Source of the DNA: Rhynchopus sp. YZ270_cl-10
Taxonomy: Eukaryota; Euglenozoa; Diplonemea; Diplonemida; Diplonemidae
DNA length: 64,000 nt
Assembly: GCA_964035575.1 (NCBI GenBank)
Contig: OZ037866.1
Span: 1,116,001 to 1,180,000, forward strand
Direction of reading: 5' to 3'
Shown here: positions 28,801 to 40,140 of the stretch, piece after piece
Numbering within the stretch: position 1 is the stretch's first letter
How the letters are laid out: each line of letters starts with the position of its first letter
Program-made: the position numbers and the translations under genes
Notes under the pieces: generated by a model
Seen by the model: only the letters and a program-made list of their open reading frames with translations
What the model was told of the DNA's origin: nothing
Database searches by the model: none

Positions 28801-30846
28801 TCCACCACTTTCAAGCCCTGCGACGGCCAGGCCACAACCGACGCACCCACTACTGCACCCACCGATGCGCCAACAGACGTCCCCACAGACGCACCAACCC
28901 CGGCACCGACAGACGTCCCAACCGACATGCCCGCTGGCGTGACCGATGCCCCCATGACTGACGCACCGATGACGGACGCACCCACCACCGCACCGACCGA
29001 TGCCCCCGCCACTGCCATCCCTACCGACCTGCCTGTTGGAATGACTGTTGCACCGGACACCGACGCGCCCATGACTGACGCACCCACCATCGCCCCGACC
29101 GACGCACCCATGACGGATGTCCCAACCGACCTGCCCGCTGGTATGACCGTTGCACCTGACACGGACGCACCCACCACCGCACCGACCGATGCACCTGCCA
29201 CTAACGTCCCTACCGATCTGCCTGCTGGTATGACCGTTGCACCGGACACCGACGCGCCCATGACTGATGCACCCACCGCCGTCCCGACCGACGCACCCAT
29301 GACTGACGCACCCACCGCCGTCCCCACTGACGCACCCATGACTGTTGCACCCACCGCCGTCCCGACCGACGCACCAAAGACCGACGCACCCCCCACGGAT
29401 GCACCGAAGACGGACGCTCCCCCCACAGCTGTGCCCACTGCACTGCCCGCTGGGGAGACCCACGCACCGGACACGGACGCACCACCGACGGCCATCCCCA
29501 CTGCCGTGCCGACTGCCGTGCCCACCGCTGTGCCAACCGCTGTGCCGACCATTGCACCCACTGCGAACCCGACCGCGATCCCGACGGCGCTGCCTGCTGG
29601 GGCGACACACGCACCGGACACGGACGCACCCCCGACTGCGATCCCCACAGCTATGCCCACAGCAATCCCGACTGCCATCCCGACCGCCGCACCCACAGCA
29701 AACCCCACCTCGGTGCCTACTGCTTCCCCTACGGCGGTCCCGACTGCAGTGCCCACCGCAACACCAACACAGCTCCCTGCTGGCGCCTCGCACGCACCTG
29801 ACACGAACGCACCACCCACTGCCGTGCCCACCACTGTGCCGACCGCAATGCCTACCGCCGTCCCTACTGCCATGCCGACCAGCCTCCCTGACGGAGCCTC
29901 GCATGCGCCTGACACTGACGCACCCCCGACTGCCATTCCCACAGACGCTCCCGCCACAACCACACCGCAGGGACCCACACCGACGCTTGCACCGGGACAC
30001 ACCTACACCCCAAACACGCTTGTCCCGGAAGGCACACCTTCGAAGTCACCCACGGCACCACAGGAGACGAGAACCCCTGTCATTGCTCCGCACCGCACAC
30101 TGTCGCCTGGACAGACCTTTGTGCCGTCCACGGACGCACCGGCAGGTATGTCGCTCGCACCGCTTGCCCCAGGTCAGCTGACTCGCGTTCCTCTGATCGT
30201 CCCGGCACGCACGCTGTCCCCTGGAGACACCTTTGTGCCAAGCACAACGTCGCCGGCAGGAGTGCCGGAGGGCACGTTGTCCCCAGGACAGGTCTCACGC
30301 CAGCCTATGCTTCCCCCTCGCCGCACCCTTGCACCTGGGGCTACCTACGTTCCGAGCACCGACGTGCCTGCTGGAGAGTCGCGCGCACCGCTTGCAAAGT
30401 ACGAGATCTCTGACGCCCCTGTGATCGCCCCTGCCGGCAAGACCGACTCTCCCGGATGGGAGTCCACCGACGCACCCAAGACCGACGCGCCAAACGGTGG
30501 ACCCCCGACCAACAACCCCGCCTTGGGGGCGACAGACAGTGAATCCTCATCTGATGATGGAGACGGCTTCCCGTGGTGGTGGATCGTGATCATTGCTGCC
30601 GCAGTCTTGCTGTGCCTTGCTGGACTCGGGGCGTTCATGTACAAGAAGAGCAAGGACCAGGAGAAGGTGATGCTGAAGGACCTCGAGGACTTCATGAACG
30701 TAGACTCCGAGCAGGGAGGGGGTGAGCTCAGTGCTTACAGCGGCAGCGCGCCGTACTCCAGGCCTGGGTCGCCTGCATTCAGCGAGCACGGGGCACCTCT
30801 TGGCGCAGCACCAATGCCCCCGCAGCATCACCCAGTGTCGATTTGA
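25894..30846 (+). CDS. Membrane-anchored astacin-family metalloprotease with PTDAP/VPTA stalk
   Basis: The protein has 1650 residues from the ATG at 25894. That start gives a signal peptide (MMKAMMLLSAAATAAA); the frame is open further upstream, but only through homopolymer-rich DNA. The astacin domain has LWVGGKVPYYVN, the zinc site HEIGHSMGLAHEQ (His150, Glu151, His154, His160), ARNDRDEF and the Met-turn SIMHY (Met205, Tyr207). A beta-rich domain, EGF-like unit (CAGRGKC...CQCNSGYGGLEC), two LamG-like domains (ending DEFHMWC and DDLHLAC) and a short conserved domain follow. The stalk is PTDAP, then VPTA, then LSPGQTFVPS units. The membrane helix is at about 1561-1583, and a 67-residue tail ends the protein. 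Intronless. It is closest in plan to the 9.3-kb paralogue but lacks its cysteine module. Confidence 0.93.
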   Translation: MMKAMMLLSAAATAAAIRTNDGQDYMILQGDMQIPVDREGKAMSSAGINRDSDLWVGGKVPYYVNTQSTNSGNPASYLLKADDAVVAQALSHWEARTCIRFEKVSSSSPPNPHMMFISDRSQCNSPVGVSGTGKNQINLSEDCGLGAAIHEIGHSMGLAHEQARNDRDEFIYVDFSQIKSGMEHNFDKAGTDGRAIGAYDYGSIMHYSANGFATGNKPTIVSPFPIGQREGLSPGDVEGIHFMYNECKGAFEKPLCMSSQDTTKTHTIPHSKEWIVEFNAVFTAGEALTVTYAGSTEPASMTTRTVADGATTGDTGTTLLTFTPADSEKGKTFTLSATFTNNGKEATCSVNVQVADSDAVCFGTPSSDPKVCAGRGKCVDDPLAPCQCNSGYGGLECLGFDSCPSNYLDAFDENIGTWSPLGVGVKKVTDHVALGGGAFLIGPDQDGKAGQAQFELLAPSHPQRITFYLSRYESDDLTLDFRGGDGTTGCFDIRYSGGAWKVDGVAVGAEAEPKTWYHFDLHVDWTKNTNDLYIDGHLETEGAAFTGSCSAGLTKMVYFGNGYLDEFHMWCTSFILLTGSVVEGLTQDQLRAGGTSITLTLVGDYDAWIDTPANKQAIIDAMIGDHPKSEGWNLLRPNMVTSSMVTISSSDPQVLTIGPLNAEPTYKSDATELVDFYLTGAMFTSGLAPIWGTRDVEFQIPGECHHSVRKQFEDPGEENQYFKISSTAKQGSYSGNPQSGYKKTIAAGGIRAKSLTWSMQTADTSGQFKIEFLAADGSTINFCMGCSRGTMSYSGGSGGSFSASTWVDVQITIDWTAKTYDTKVDGGAVGTGDALPAGFENIVKIEILTFGASSFIDDLHLACEHRDPTFESKPECPKVGIDAATLHFFPGTDPLARSDKVALIPSTSTDCSNADTECATLDACSVTVGSMLMDNHALEWGAGTLPKLVANTEYKVCFYPESAGHWFLLSTTFKPCDGQATTDAPTTAPTDAPTDVPTDAPTPAPTDVPTDMPAGVTDAPMTDAPMTDAPTTAPTDAPATAIPTDLPVGMTVAPDTDAPMTDAPTIAPTDAPMTDVPTDLPAGMTVAPDTDAPTTAPTDAPATNVPTDLPAGMTVAPDTDAPMTDAPTAVPTDAPMTDAPTAVPTDAPMTVAPTAVPTDAPKTDAPPTDAPKTDAPPTAVPTALPAGETHAPDTDAPPTAIPTAVPTAVPTAVPTAVPTIAPTANPTAIPTALPAGATHAPDTDAPPTAIPTAMPTAIPTAIPTAAPTANPTSVPTASPTAVPTAVPTATPTQLPAGASHAPDTNAPPTAVPTTVPTAMPTAVPTAMPTSLPDGASHAPDTDAPPTAIPTDAPATTTPQGPTPTLAPGHTYTPNTLVPEGTPSKSPTAPQETRTPVIAPHRTLSPGQTFVPSTDAPAGMSLAPLAPGQLTRVPLIVPARTLSPGDTFVPSTTSPAGVPEGTLSPGQVSRQPMLPPRRTLAPGATYVPSTDVPAGESRAPLAKYEISDAPVIAPAGKTDSPGWESTDAPKTDAPNGGPPTNNPALGATDSESSSDDGDGFPWWWIVIIAAAVLLCLAGLGAFMYKKSKDQEKVMLKDLEDFMNVDSEQGGGELSAYSGSAPYSRPGSPAFSEHGAPLGAAPMPPQHHPVSI
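28836..30520 (+). repeat. Coding minisatellite: PTDAP/VPTA/LSPGxTFVPST stalk
   Basis: Three repeat types follow each other: [17 protein letters not shown], and longer units such as RTLSPGQTFVPSTDAPAG. The VPTA type is also the stalk unit of the WSC genes at 47.7 and 58.6 kb, so stalk units are shared across unrelated ectodomains. Confidence 0.85.
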
Positions 30847-31494
30847 GGAAAATGATGAAGTGTTATTTCAAAAAAACCAAATTCAAAATAAAAATAAAAA
30901 ATAAAAAACGGATGGGAGGGAAAAATCTAGCTTTTTTTCTTTTTTTCTTCCAAATTCCTCCCACCGCCCCAAGCCCCTGCTCCCACCACGTCCCCCACGA
31001 AACCCCCTCTGGCAATATTGTAATACTTTTGAAGTTGAGAGATGTGCACGAGACACATTTCTTTCAGCTTTACTTTCATTGAGGTGTATTTTCTTTTGTC
31101 AGTGTGCCCTGCATCACCGAGATGTTCTGCACTTTTCTTTTTCTTTTTCTTTTTCTTTTTGTATTTTTTTTTTTTTGAGAAAAAAAATTCCCTGCCTCGT
31201 TCCCTCTTTAGTTTAGAGATGTGCGTGATTCGTATCTTTTTTTTTTCTCTTCTTCTAATTTTTTTTCTATTTGGTATCTCCTGTACAACGAAGAACCCTG
31301 CAGTACATCAAACTGCAAAAAAAATATTTTGTTAAAAGTTGATTTAGCTGACTTAAGGTTGCTTTTTCTTCTTTGAACGAATGCTCTTTTCTTTTTCTTT
31401 TTCTTCTGTTACAAAAACAATGTTGGTCATCAAAAAGGATCGCCCACCTAAGTGGATTTCTTCACCTAAATTTTAAAAAATCCCTGCTCAGCCC

Positions 31495-31790
31495 CTCTCG
31501 TCCTGGGCTGGACGTTAAATCGCATCCAGGGACCCTTTTGTGGCACTCCTCCTGGAACTCTATGAAGGTCTGACCTGAGGGTAAAAGGTGCTGGGAATGC
31601 TACCCTGGGTGCCGAAGGCAGGCACATTACATGTGCGGAGGGACCTACTGGAGCCCGAGCCAGTGAAGCCCCCTAGGAAACTGGGGTACGGATTGGAAGA
31701 GACCTTGCCGGTAGCCCCTCCCTGGGCTAGTACAATGATGAAGTGAGTGTACCCAGTACCCAATGCCGTGACTTCACCGGCTAACACCAG
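31495..31790. repeat. GC-richer dispersed-repeat fragment, non-coding
   Basis: Base composition differs sharply from the AT-rich flanks. Its first 75 nt (CCTGGGCTGGACGTTAAATC...AACTCTATGAAGGT) recur in diverged form at about 51073-51130. It looks like a retroelement 3' end, but no frame supports that. Confidence 0.45.
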
Positions 31791-32185
31791 AAAACACCGG
31801 CAAAATCAGGTGGAATATACATAAGTACATCACGGGGGGTAGGGAACAGATAGCGCCGCAGGCGCATGGTACGCAACTTTTTTCTTTTTCTTTCCCCTTT
31901 TCTCTGCTTTCTTTTGATTGCACGAGCCGATTGCTCTCCACGGTGGGGTCACATGTGTGTCCACAGCAAATCCTTAAGGATTTCCTTCTACGTGGGACCA
32001 CCTAAAGGGGGGGGGGGGTAATAGACACTGAAAAATATCGTATTTTCGGATTTTGGAAAAAGGGGGTAATATAAGGGGGGGGGGGGGGGGTAATTGGCTA
32101 GGGGGGGGTAATTGGCTCCCATTTATACTGATCAAAAAAAAAAATTTTTTTTTTGTCAGGGGGGTGTTGGGATACTGCAGACACC

Positions 32186-32216
32186 TTCCTCCTCCTCCTC
32201 CTCCTCCTCCTCCTCC
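32186..32216. repeat. (TCC)n microsatellite
   Basis: About ten TCC units in a row, shortly after a poly-G-rich stretch. Confidence 0.9.
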
Positions 32217-33455
32217 CCCAAACCCTCCACCAAACACCACCGCTCCCACTTCTATTTTCAATATTGCCAGAGAGGTGTTTCAAAGGGACTCCCCCACCCT
32301 GAAAGAACGAAAAACATAAAGAGTACATACCCTATTAGCCTCAAAGAGGGTTCTTAGGCGATTGTCCCGACACAAAAAAAAAAAAAAAGGTGTCGCAAGG
32401 TGTGACAGATACATTAATTATTCCAGAGATTTATCAACGAACAGATACTTCTTTTTATGGAAAAAACGGTTGTCGCAAAAGGGTGGTGAGGAAGGAGGAG
32501 AAGAAGAAGGATTACGGGGCTAAGGGTAGTTAGAACAAAAATAAAAGACCTACAGTACTTCAAAGTCCAAATAAGGCGGATTTCGGGATTTTTTTTTGGG
32601 GGTAATTTGACCCCTTTTTCTTGGACTCCATCATATTTGTAGTACTGTCATATACTCGTTCTGTTTCTCATCTGGAAAAAAAAAGTAATGTGAAAGAGAT
32701 CGATCTGCTTTGTAAAGTCCCATAGTTCATGATTTCCCAAAATAAAATTCTCTTCTCCTCTTCAGTGGGAAGATGCTTCCCTATGACCTACCTTGTGGAT
32801 AACCCACTTCTGTCACTTTGTTTGGAAAATAAAAAAGTAAAAAAGAAAGTTTTAAAATTGAACAAAAAGCGATTTTTTTTTTTGTAGTTGTTGATGCATT
32901 TTGTGTATCAACTTGAGAGAATGCTACAGTTAAAAAAATGAAGATGGGAAAAAAAAGTCGCGTTTTTATTTTTATTTCATTTTATTTTTAGGGGAGCCTA
33001 TACCGGTAATTTTGGCTCCTTTTGATTTTAAATTGAAATTTCTAAGTCTTTTTTGACCTACGACCCCGGCAATGCATTTTTTGGGACTCTGTGGACTCAA
33101 ATGAGCAAAAATTTAAACAAAATGCTGCCCGTTGGCACATTTAAACGCACATTTTGTTGAAAATTGTCATTTTACACTGGATTTGCCTTTGCCATTTTCA
33201 GTTTTTTTGCAGATTTTTTTCAAAAAAAAAATTGAAGAAAAAAGGCTCAAAAGTGCCTGAAACCCGGCGGAAAGTGATTTTTGGTGAGGTATATAGGGTA
33301 GTTTCATCTATTTTTGGGTTTTTTTGCCGAAAGGCGCCAAATTTTCCGAGCCAAATGAAGGAATAGCCGGTGCATAGGCTCCCCTATTATTTTTCAAAAA
33401 TATAAAAAATTGGTTTTAAAATCCGTAGATCTTCCCCTCACCTTTAAAAAAAAAT

Positions 33456-33480
33456 TGTTGTTGTTGTTGTTGTTGTTGTC
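33456..33480. repeat. (TTG)n microsatellite
   Basis: About eight TTG units in AT-rich spacer. Confidence 0.85.
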
Positions 33481-34664
33481 ATGTTTATTTTTTTTGTTGA
33501 TTGCCTAAAAGTGTTGTCGTGTTGGTGTCGTATTTTTTTATTTCCAAATATCACGACAATACAATAACACTGCATCTTTTTACATTTTTGTTTTATTATC
33601 CTTTTACCTTCTATCCCCCTTTTTATCAATCACTAAACACACATTTCTGGCAGAATAGCCATTTAAATTTTACTGCTTTTTCTTGAAAAACTAAAATTTT
33701 TCAAGAAAATCAAAAAAGATTGTGTGTATTTTTCTTTCTCCTCCGATCGGTAAAAAAATAGTATTTCAATAGGGATAGCAAACAAACCTAAATCCTCAAA
33801 CACGGCAATAGTGAATTTTATTTTTCTTTGTATGAATTGCCTTGTGTGTTTTGAGGTATCGTTTTTTTTCTTTTCATTTTTTTGCTTCTTTTTTTTTTCT
33901 TTGTGATCCATCATATAAAGTTGACTAAGCAGAGCCTTAGAAGCATTCTTATCCATTCAGAATTTCTTGATTTTTTTTTTATACCTACAAGCGTAGCTTA
34001 AAGGAGAAATAGTTACTCAGATACGTTGTTGCTTTTTTTTGCATTTTTTAACATATATTTATCATATTCGCACTGTTCTGCTGCAGCTTTTTGGCCGCGT
34101 ATAAACAGACAGAAAGCGAAAATCTTTTTTTTTTCCTGCCACCATTAATCTCCACCAGTTGGTTTTCTTTCGACCTCGATAAGACCCCCCCCCCCCCCTT
34201 TTCCTCCCCTATCTACGTTTTTGTTTTTGCTGATTTATGGTTTATTGCCACTTCGTTTTCGAACGAATTTGGTCAATCCGAATCACTGTTGCCACACACA
34301 CACCTCCCCTCCCCTTCCCACCTCCATACCTTCTTGATATACCTACAAATGACAAGAACAGACCTCCCCCTCCCTTTATTTTTAACGGTGTTTTCAAAAA
34401 AAAAGCATTTCCACCATCCTTCCCTGCAAAGCAAAAACAAAAGCGAATTCTGTCTCAATAAAAAAAATCATCATGTCTTTTAAAGGGTTTACTTCCGAAA
34501 ATGGGAGGTAAACACAAAAGAGAAGGGGGTCAAAAAAAGTTGTCTGCGGTGACGTAAAAGTGTTTAGTATAGTGGAGCACACTCTAGGGTGGCTACACTA
34601 ATATAACCATATTTTCACAAAAAAAACTTGTCTGACTAATGATACATCTGATTTTGTCTGAAAT

Positions 34665-34745
34665 GTGGTGGAGTTTAGTGGTGTTTTTTTTTGTGGTATT
34701 AAAACCACATTTTAACACCCACCAAACTCTATCAAATTATTTCAG
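34665..34745. repeat. Foldback hairpin
   Basis: GTGGTGGAGTTTAGTGGTG and a nearly inverse arm (CACCCACCAAACTC) enclose a T-rich loop with a second small stem. Confidence 0.5.
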
Positions 34746-37438
34746 GAAAAACCCAGGTGAATCATGTGTTTCCCCCCTTCTCCCTTTATTCGGGCAAAAA
34801 CAAACAAAAAAAAAAAAATATCAACTCCCTCACTGCAGTCCTATTTCAATGCTTTGAAACAATAAAAATTTGGTAGACTCCACGTTTTTCCAAAATATTG
34901 TAATCAGGTTTCTAAAACTGTGTACGTTTTTTTTCTTTGTTTTGTTTTTGATTTTTATGAAGTTTTTTTTGTTGTTGTTTTTTTTATTCAAAAGTGATCA
35001 AAAATTATAAGAATTGGTATACTCTAACAAATCGTATGGCAAAGTTATGTTATATTTTTTTTTTAAATTATTTTTTCCTGTACAAAATATACACACAGTT
35101 ATTTTTATGTAGTGAAGGTCATCCTCCTTATTCAAAAGATACTGTCGGTGCAGGGAGTAAAAATTAAAAAAAAAATTATTATAGTGTAAGACATTCTCAT
35201 ATCTGGGGCTGTTCTGCACAAAATTATCACATCAAAAAAAAAAAAAGAAACTAACCAACGGAAATCAGCGTTGTCTTTTCTTATTAATTATTTCACTCAA
35301 AATTATAAAAACAAATTTGTACAAAAAAAAACCTATATAAAACAAAAACAAAAAGGCTTCGGCCAACATCGAGTTCAGACCCTAGTCTCACCTCCCCGCT
35401 GAGTACTTAGGTGATTGTCCAAAAAAAGATCAAACGAACCACAACCAGCAAACATGAAGAAAGAAAGAAAAAAAGGGAGAAAAAACAAAAGCACAAAACC
35501 CCTTGGGCCACAGTGCCAATTCAATCCCGCTTTTGTTTTATCTCTCTCTTTTACTTTTGTTACTTCATTTGCTATGAAATCGATTTATTTCAAAGAGCTT
35601 TCCCCCTCCCTTTTATATTTTATTTGTTCTGCTAGCTTTTTTTTTATATAGGCTGGATGGATAATTGCAAATAGTGTAACTACGTGGAGACAAAGGTGGA
35701 TTCTAAAAATGATCGTTTTTTTTTTTGTCCAATTTTTGTCCAATTTTTTGCTTTTCCCCGGCGGGAAAGGTTTAAAAAAAAAAATTGTCAACGTCATGAT
35801 ACAGTAAGGTGATCGCACAGAAGATGAGCGTTCATCTGATTAAACGATTTTTGCATTACACCGTTTCCGTTTCACTTTTTTGGTACCACAGCCTTGAGAA
35901 GAAGTAAAGCAGGATAGCATCACAAAAGCAAATCATCCAGATTTGTTCCCTCTTAGTTCCCCCCTCCCCCCCAACTTACCCATGCAGATTGTAAGGTGAT
36001 TTTTATTCCCCCGTTCTCGTGCAAAAACTTTGCTGTTTTCTGTTCTCCATTTCCGAGAAATCTTTGCACAATAACGAGACCGCAGGGGGGTGGGGTCGGT
36101 TCCTCACATATCTGTTTTTTTTTTGGGTGTTTTTATTTTTATTTTTGGGGGGAATTTTTTTTTTTTTTCAACCTCTTCAAATCCTGCTATTTTTTAGTTG
36201 TATTTCTCCTTCATTTTCCCCAACAAAAATACCAGGACAACGACAAAAAGAAAGAAACAGAGTTTCTTGTTTGGTATCTGGTAACAGATTCCCTGCACTG
36301 TGTTGTACATCAAAACGAAGGGCTAAACAAGACAGCCATGGAGGGAAAACGAAACAAAACAAATACAAAATAAAATTGTATGGATTTTCCTGAAGAGGAG
36401 AGATGGCCAAGGGCAGAACGGAGGAAGAATGCTGTACGAGTTGTTATTATTTTTTTTTTTTGTTTCTTTTTTGTTTCTTTTGCAAACAGAACATTGGGAG
36501 AAGGGGGGGGGGGGGGGGGGGTACAATCACAGTATTGTCGGTCCCCTCCTCCTATAATTTTTTTGGGGGGCTTTTTTGTGTTTTTGGTTTTGAAGTGAAA
36601 CAAATCAACAAAAGTCACTCATTCTCCGTTTCCCCACCCTCTCTCTCCCCCCAGAATTTTTTTTTTCCAAAAAAAAAAAGTTCACTTCGATTGCTATCAT
36701 GTGTGTTCTTCCTTCTATTTTAAAAAAAAAAGATTTTTGTGTGCACGATAGTTACATTCATCTTCGGTATATTTTTTTATAAAATAATTTCTTTGGGCCT
36801 TTTTATTCCTTTTTTTTAAGCGCAATAGGTCCGTCTAACAAAAAAAAAAATTTCTTTCAAATTGTGGAAACACAAAAAAAAAAATCAACAAATCTGGGAA
36901 AAGAAGATTCCTAAACGCTACTAAAAAATGCGTTCGTCACTTTTTGTTTGTAGTTCCAAGGGGGCGTCATTTTTAATTTTTTTTTTCTTCTTTTTTCAAA
37001 GGCACAAGACGACCACATGAGACATGAGGGTCGTCTTACCCGAGCTTTTTTTTTCTCATTTTTTTTAAAAGGTGGGGAGTAGACAGAATTATTGTCTTTC
37101 AGTACCTAACCTTACCCCTTGGAAAAACGTCCCCTCCTTCATGTTCCCCTTTTTATTGTCGCTTGAAGAAAAAAAATCCTGCTGTATTCTCTTCTCCCCC
37201 ACAGAACTCCTGTTGAGCAGTTCCGCGATAAGGGAGGGAGAGACAACGTTTTTTTTCTTCTTCAACAAAAAAAAAAAGCAAGGGTACTTCTTTAGCACCC
37301 TCTGTACCTTCTTTTCATTAGAAAAAGAATGTATATGAAACAACTTCTTCATTTTTTTTATTTTTCAATCCACAGTTTTTATTTTGGAGCATTGTGCACA
37401 AAAACAAAAGGTGGTATTATTCAATTTTTTATTCCCCT

Positions 37439-37787
37439 GGGAAATAAAGTATACGAAGGATTTGGCACTTTTAGCGGGATTTTATTTAATGATAATTTCA
37501 CGCTAAATTTTGGTACATGTAGGTAGTAGGGCTGGAGGGACCGTCCAGCCTTTTTTAGCCTCCCTCCAGCCTCCTCAATCCCGCCAGCCCCTCAGCGGGC
37601 CTATCTAGGGGTCCGCGGGACCCGGTAGCGCTGGCGGGAGGGTAATGAGAGCTTTTTTTTTTTTTTTTTCACGCTCTTTTTTTTTTTTTTCCCTGAGAGC
37701 TTCCTGTGAGGACACATACTCGTTAGTTATTGCACAATAAATAAGTCACGCTAAAAGTGCCAAATCCTTTCGTATACTTTATTTCCC
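37439..37787. repeat. Foldback element with 38-nt arms
   Basis: The left arm GGGAAATAAAGTATACGAAG continues through GGATTTGGCACTTTTAGCG. The right arm is its inverse. The centre is GC-rich with inner hairpins (for example CCGCCAGCCCC against GGCGGG). Confidence 0.7.
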
Positions 37788-37802
37788 GTGAAATAAAATT
37801 AC

Positions 37803-37970
37803 GTATTCACCTCCTTTTAGCGGATTATTTTGCGATACTTCACTTATTTTTTTCCCAGGCTCGTGCACTCAATTTGCCTCGCTTCGCTCGGCAAATTAAG
37901 TAGCCCTCGCCTGGGAAAAAAATGCGTGAAGTTATCACAAAATAAAACCCCGCTAAAAGGAGGTGAATAA
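37803..37970. repeat. Second foldback, 15 nt after the first
   Basis: Arms of about 45 nt (ATTCACCTCCTTTTAGCGG and its inverse) surround two nested hairpins: CCCAGGC/GCCTGGG and AATTTGCC/GGCAAATT around TCGCTTCGCTC. TTTTAGCGG near the arm is also the core of the neighbouring foldback, so the two are related. Confidence 0.7.
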
Positions 37971-38488
37971 ATAGTTATTTTTCCGCGAAAGAGGAAATCG
38001 AAACAAAGCATTAACACACTTTTTTTTTTTTGCGGTTCTGGGGGACGAAACCGTGCTGCAGAGCCCACGCCTCACCAAACAGGTTGAGGTTGTGTGCGTT
38101 TTTTTTTTTTCACCACAACCTCTCTCCCATGGGGTTTCTTTCGTGTGATGAGTGTTAAGTTTCTATTTTCGACTTTTGTTCGATTCCCCCCCCTGCAATT
38201 TATCTATCACTGACACCTGCCCAATGCCCCTTTTAAAAAAAAAATCAAAACAATACAAAAAAAAAAAACTTCGTAAAAAGCATTCATTCAAAGCCACTAT
38301 ATTCGTCATATTTTTCAACCGCTTTTTCTTGAAGGTTCTAAGCAGGATCTTTTTTTTTGTTTAGATCTTATTTTTCAACATTATTTTACTTCATGACTCG
38401 CACTTCGCTGTGTGGGGAAGGGGTTGGAAGTTGAGGGGGGGAACAAAGAAGAGGGGAGGGGTGTTAGGACCCACCTTTTTTAAGAGGT

Positions 38489-38556
38489 GTGACTAAGGTG
38501 GTAATAAAACCAAAGCAACGAGAGGCTGAGGTTTTTCATCTTATAAACTTTTTCTC
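38489..38556 (+). repeat. Copy of recurrent spacer motif
   Basis: GTGACTAAGG, then CAACGAGAGGCTGAGG, then TTTTTCATCTTATAAACTTTT: the fullest form after those at 39.7 and 45.4 kb. Confidence 0.55.
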
Positions 38557-39700
38557 TTCTTTGTTTTCCTCCCCTACTCAATATCCCCTTCTGCGCCTTC
38601 GGACTTCATCCTTCGAAGGGAAAAAAAATTAAAATATGACAAAAAACGGTTCCGCAATTATACCAAAAAAAGCCCGTTTTCTACTTTTTGTGCTGTTTTG
38701 ATGAGAGCTGCAAAAAAAAATCTCCCCTTTCTCCATTACCATAATATTATTAAAAGAAGTGTGACATTAGCCCAGTCGCTTAAGGTCATCTTTTGACAAT
38801 CTCGACTTTTTTCGTATTTTTTTTTTGTTTTTTTCAAGTGAGACAAACGGAATCTGATGCAAAAAAAGGGGGGGGGATGTCCGCTACATAAAGGGGGCCC
38901 CATGATTTTTTTTCATCTTTTCGAATGCTCTTTCATATTCTTTGCTTCCCGGTTGCTATTTTTTTTTTATAAGATGTGTCATCTTACAAGTTATCTTGTT
39001 CTGTTTTTTAAATATATCCCCATTTTGGCAGAGAAGAAGAACAAGAAGAAGAGAGGAAAACAAAAAGGCAAAAGAAACATCAGTTTATTGCTTTACTGTT
39101 TGCTAAAAAAAAAAAATTTTAGTTCAATGAACTCTCTCTGCCCACACCACCCCTCCCAACAAAGAAGTCACTTTTTTTTAAAGTCGATTCTTTTTTCTCT
39201 CCTTTTTTTTCATTATTTTGCATCCATTTCGCGTCACCTGTTTTTTTTTTTTTTTTTTTTGAATTTGTTGCTGTTTTTATTTTATTTTTCAAAACAAAAA
39301 GAACATTTTATGTTCCCTTCAGGAGCAGAGAGTGGGCGGGGAATTCAACACAACGATTCGTTCACTTACATGCACACATACACCTGCTGTTACTATCAAT
39401 ATGTGTGGTTTAAAAAAAATGTGTTTTTTTTTTTGTGCGTGGGATATGGTGTACCGTGTGCGGATCGTTTTGTTTTTGTTTTTAAAGCTCTTCCCCACAA
39501 CTCTCTTTTTCTAGATTGTCTTTTTTTTTTTCCTTTTTTCAAAAGCGAAAGTTTTGTTCTGGGTGACTAAGCACAAACTTTTCTTTTTCTCCCCTCTTCC
39601 CTCCCTTGCCCCAACTCAAATGCACACCCACCTCCCTGGTCATATTTTTTTTTTCTCGTATACCAACCATCAAGATGTGAACGCTGTACGACAACGATTG

Positions 39701-39752
39701 TGATCAAGGTGACTAAGCGCAGTGAGGCTTCGGGTCATCTTATAAACTTTTC
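39701..39752 (+). repeat. Full copy of recurrent spacer motif
   Basis: TGATCAAGGTGACTAAGCGC, then AGTGAGGCTTCGGGTCATCT, then TATAAACTTTTCC. The copy at 45361-45414 matches along the whole length. Confidence 0.6.
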
Positions 39753-39920
39753 CATTTTCCCCCCCTCCCCAAAATATATATTTTTTATCATCAACAAAAA
39801 AAAAAACTCCCCCCAAAAAAAAACAAAAAAACAACGACACAACAAAAAAATACAGTTTCTTATTTTGAAAATCTCACCCTCTTCCTCCTCCTCTCCCACC
39901 CTCCCCCTCTCTCGACAATG

Positions 39921-40140
39921 GCTGAGAAAGAGGATACGTCGTGAATCTCAGACAAAGTAACGTGCCCTTCCTCTCTGACTTCACGTCTACAAAACTATCA
40001 TGCAGAATTAAACAGAGCACAAAGCACTTTCAAAACATACAACAAAACATTTTCAAAGTCTGAGAAAGAGGATACGTAGTGATATTTCATACAAAGTAAC
40101 GCGCCCTTCCTCTCTGACTCCACGTCTACTACACCGCTAA
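39921..40140 (+). repeat. Duplicated 83-nt block in the upstream region of the WWE gene
   Basis: Two copies (39921-40008 and 40058-40140) each hold GAGAAAGAGGATACGT, an ACAAAGTAACG core and CCCTTCCTCTCTGACT. The second copy ends about 130 nt before the ATG. Each copy has a CTGA box and a possible short terminal stem, weakly like a C/D snoRNA. A promoter or leader element is as likely. Confidence 0.5.

Noticed and set aside
27085-30000. 971-residue minus-strand frame opposite the 25.9-kb astacin
   Set aside because: It lies opposite a clear protease gene and translates to Cys/Arg/Gly-rich noise from the reverse of Thr/Pro codons.
38857-39570. 237-residue frame in the gene-poor region
   Set aside because: Phe/Lys/Leu-rich low complexity made by T and A runs; no domain and no repeat of codon pattern seen in real genes here.
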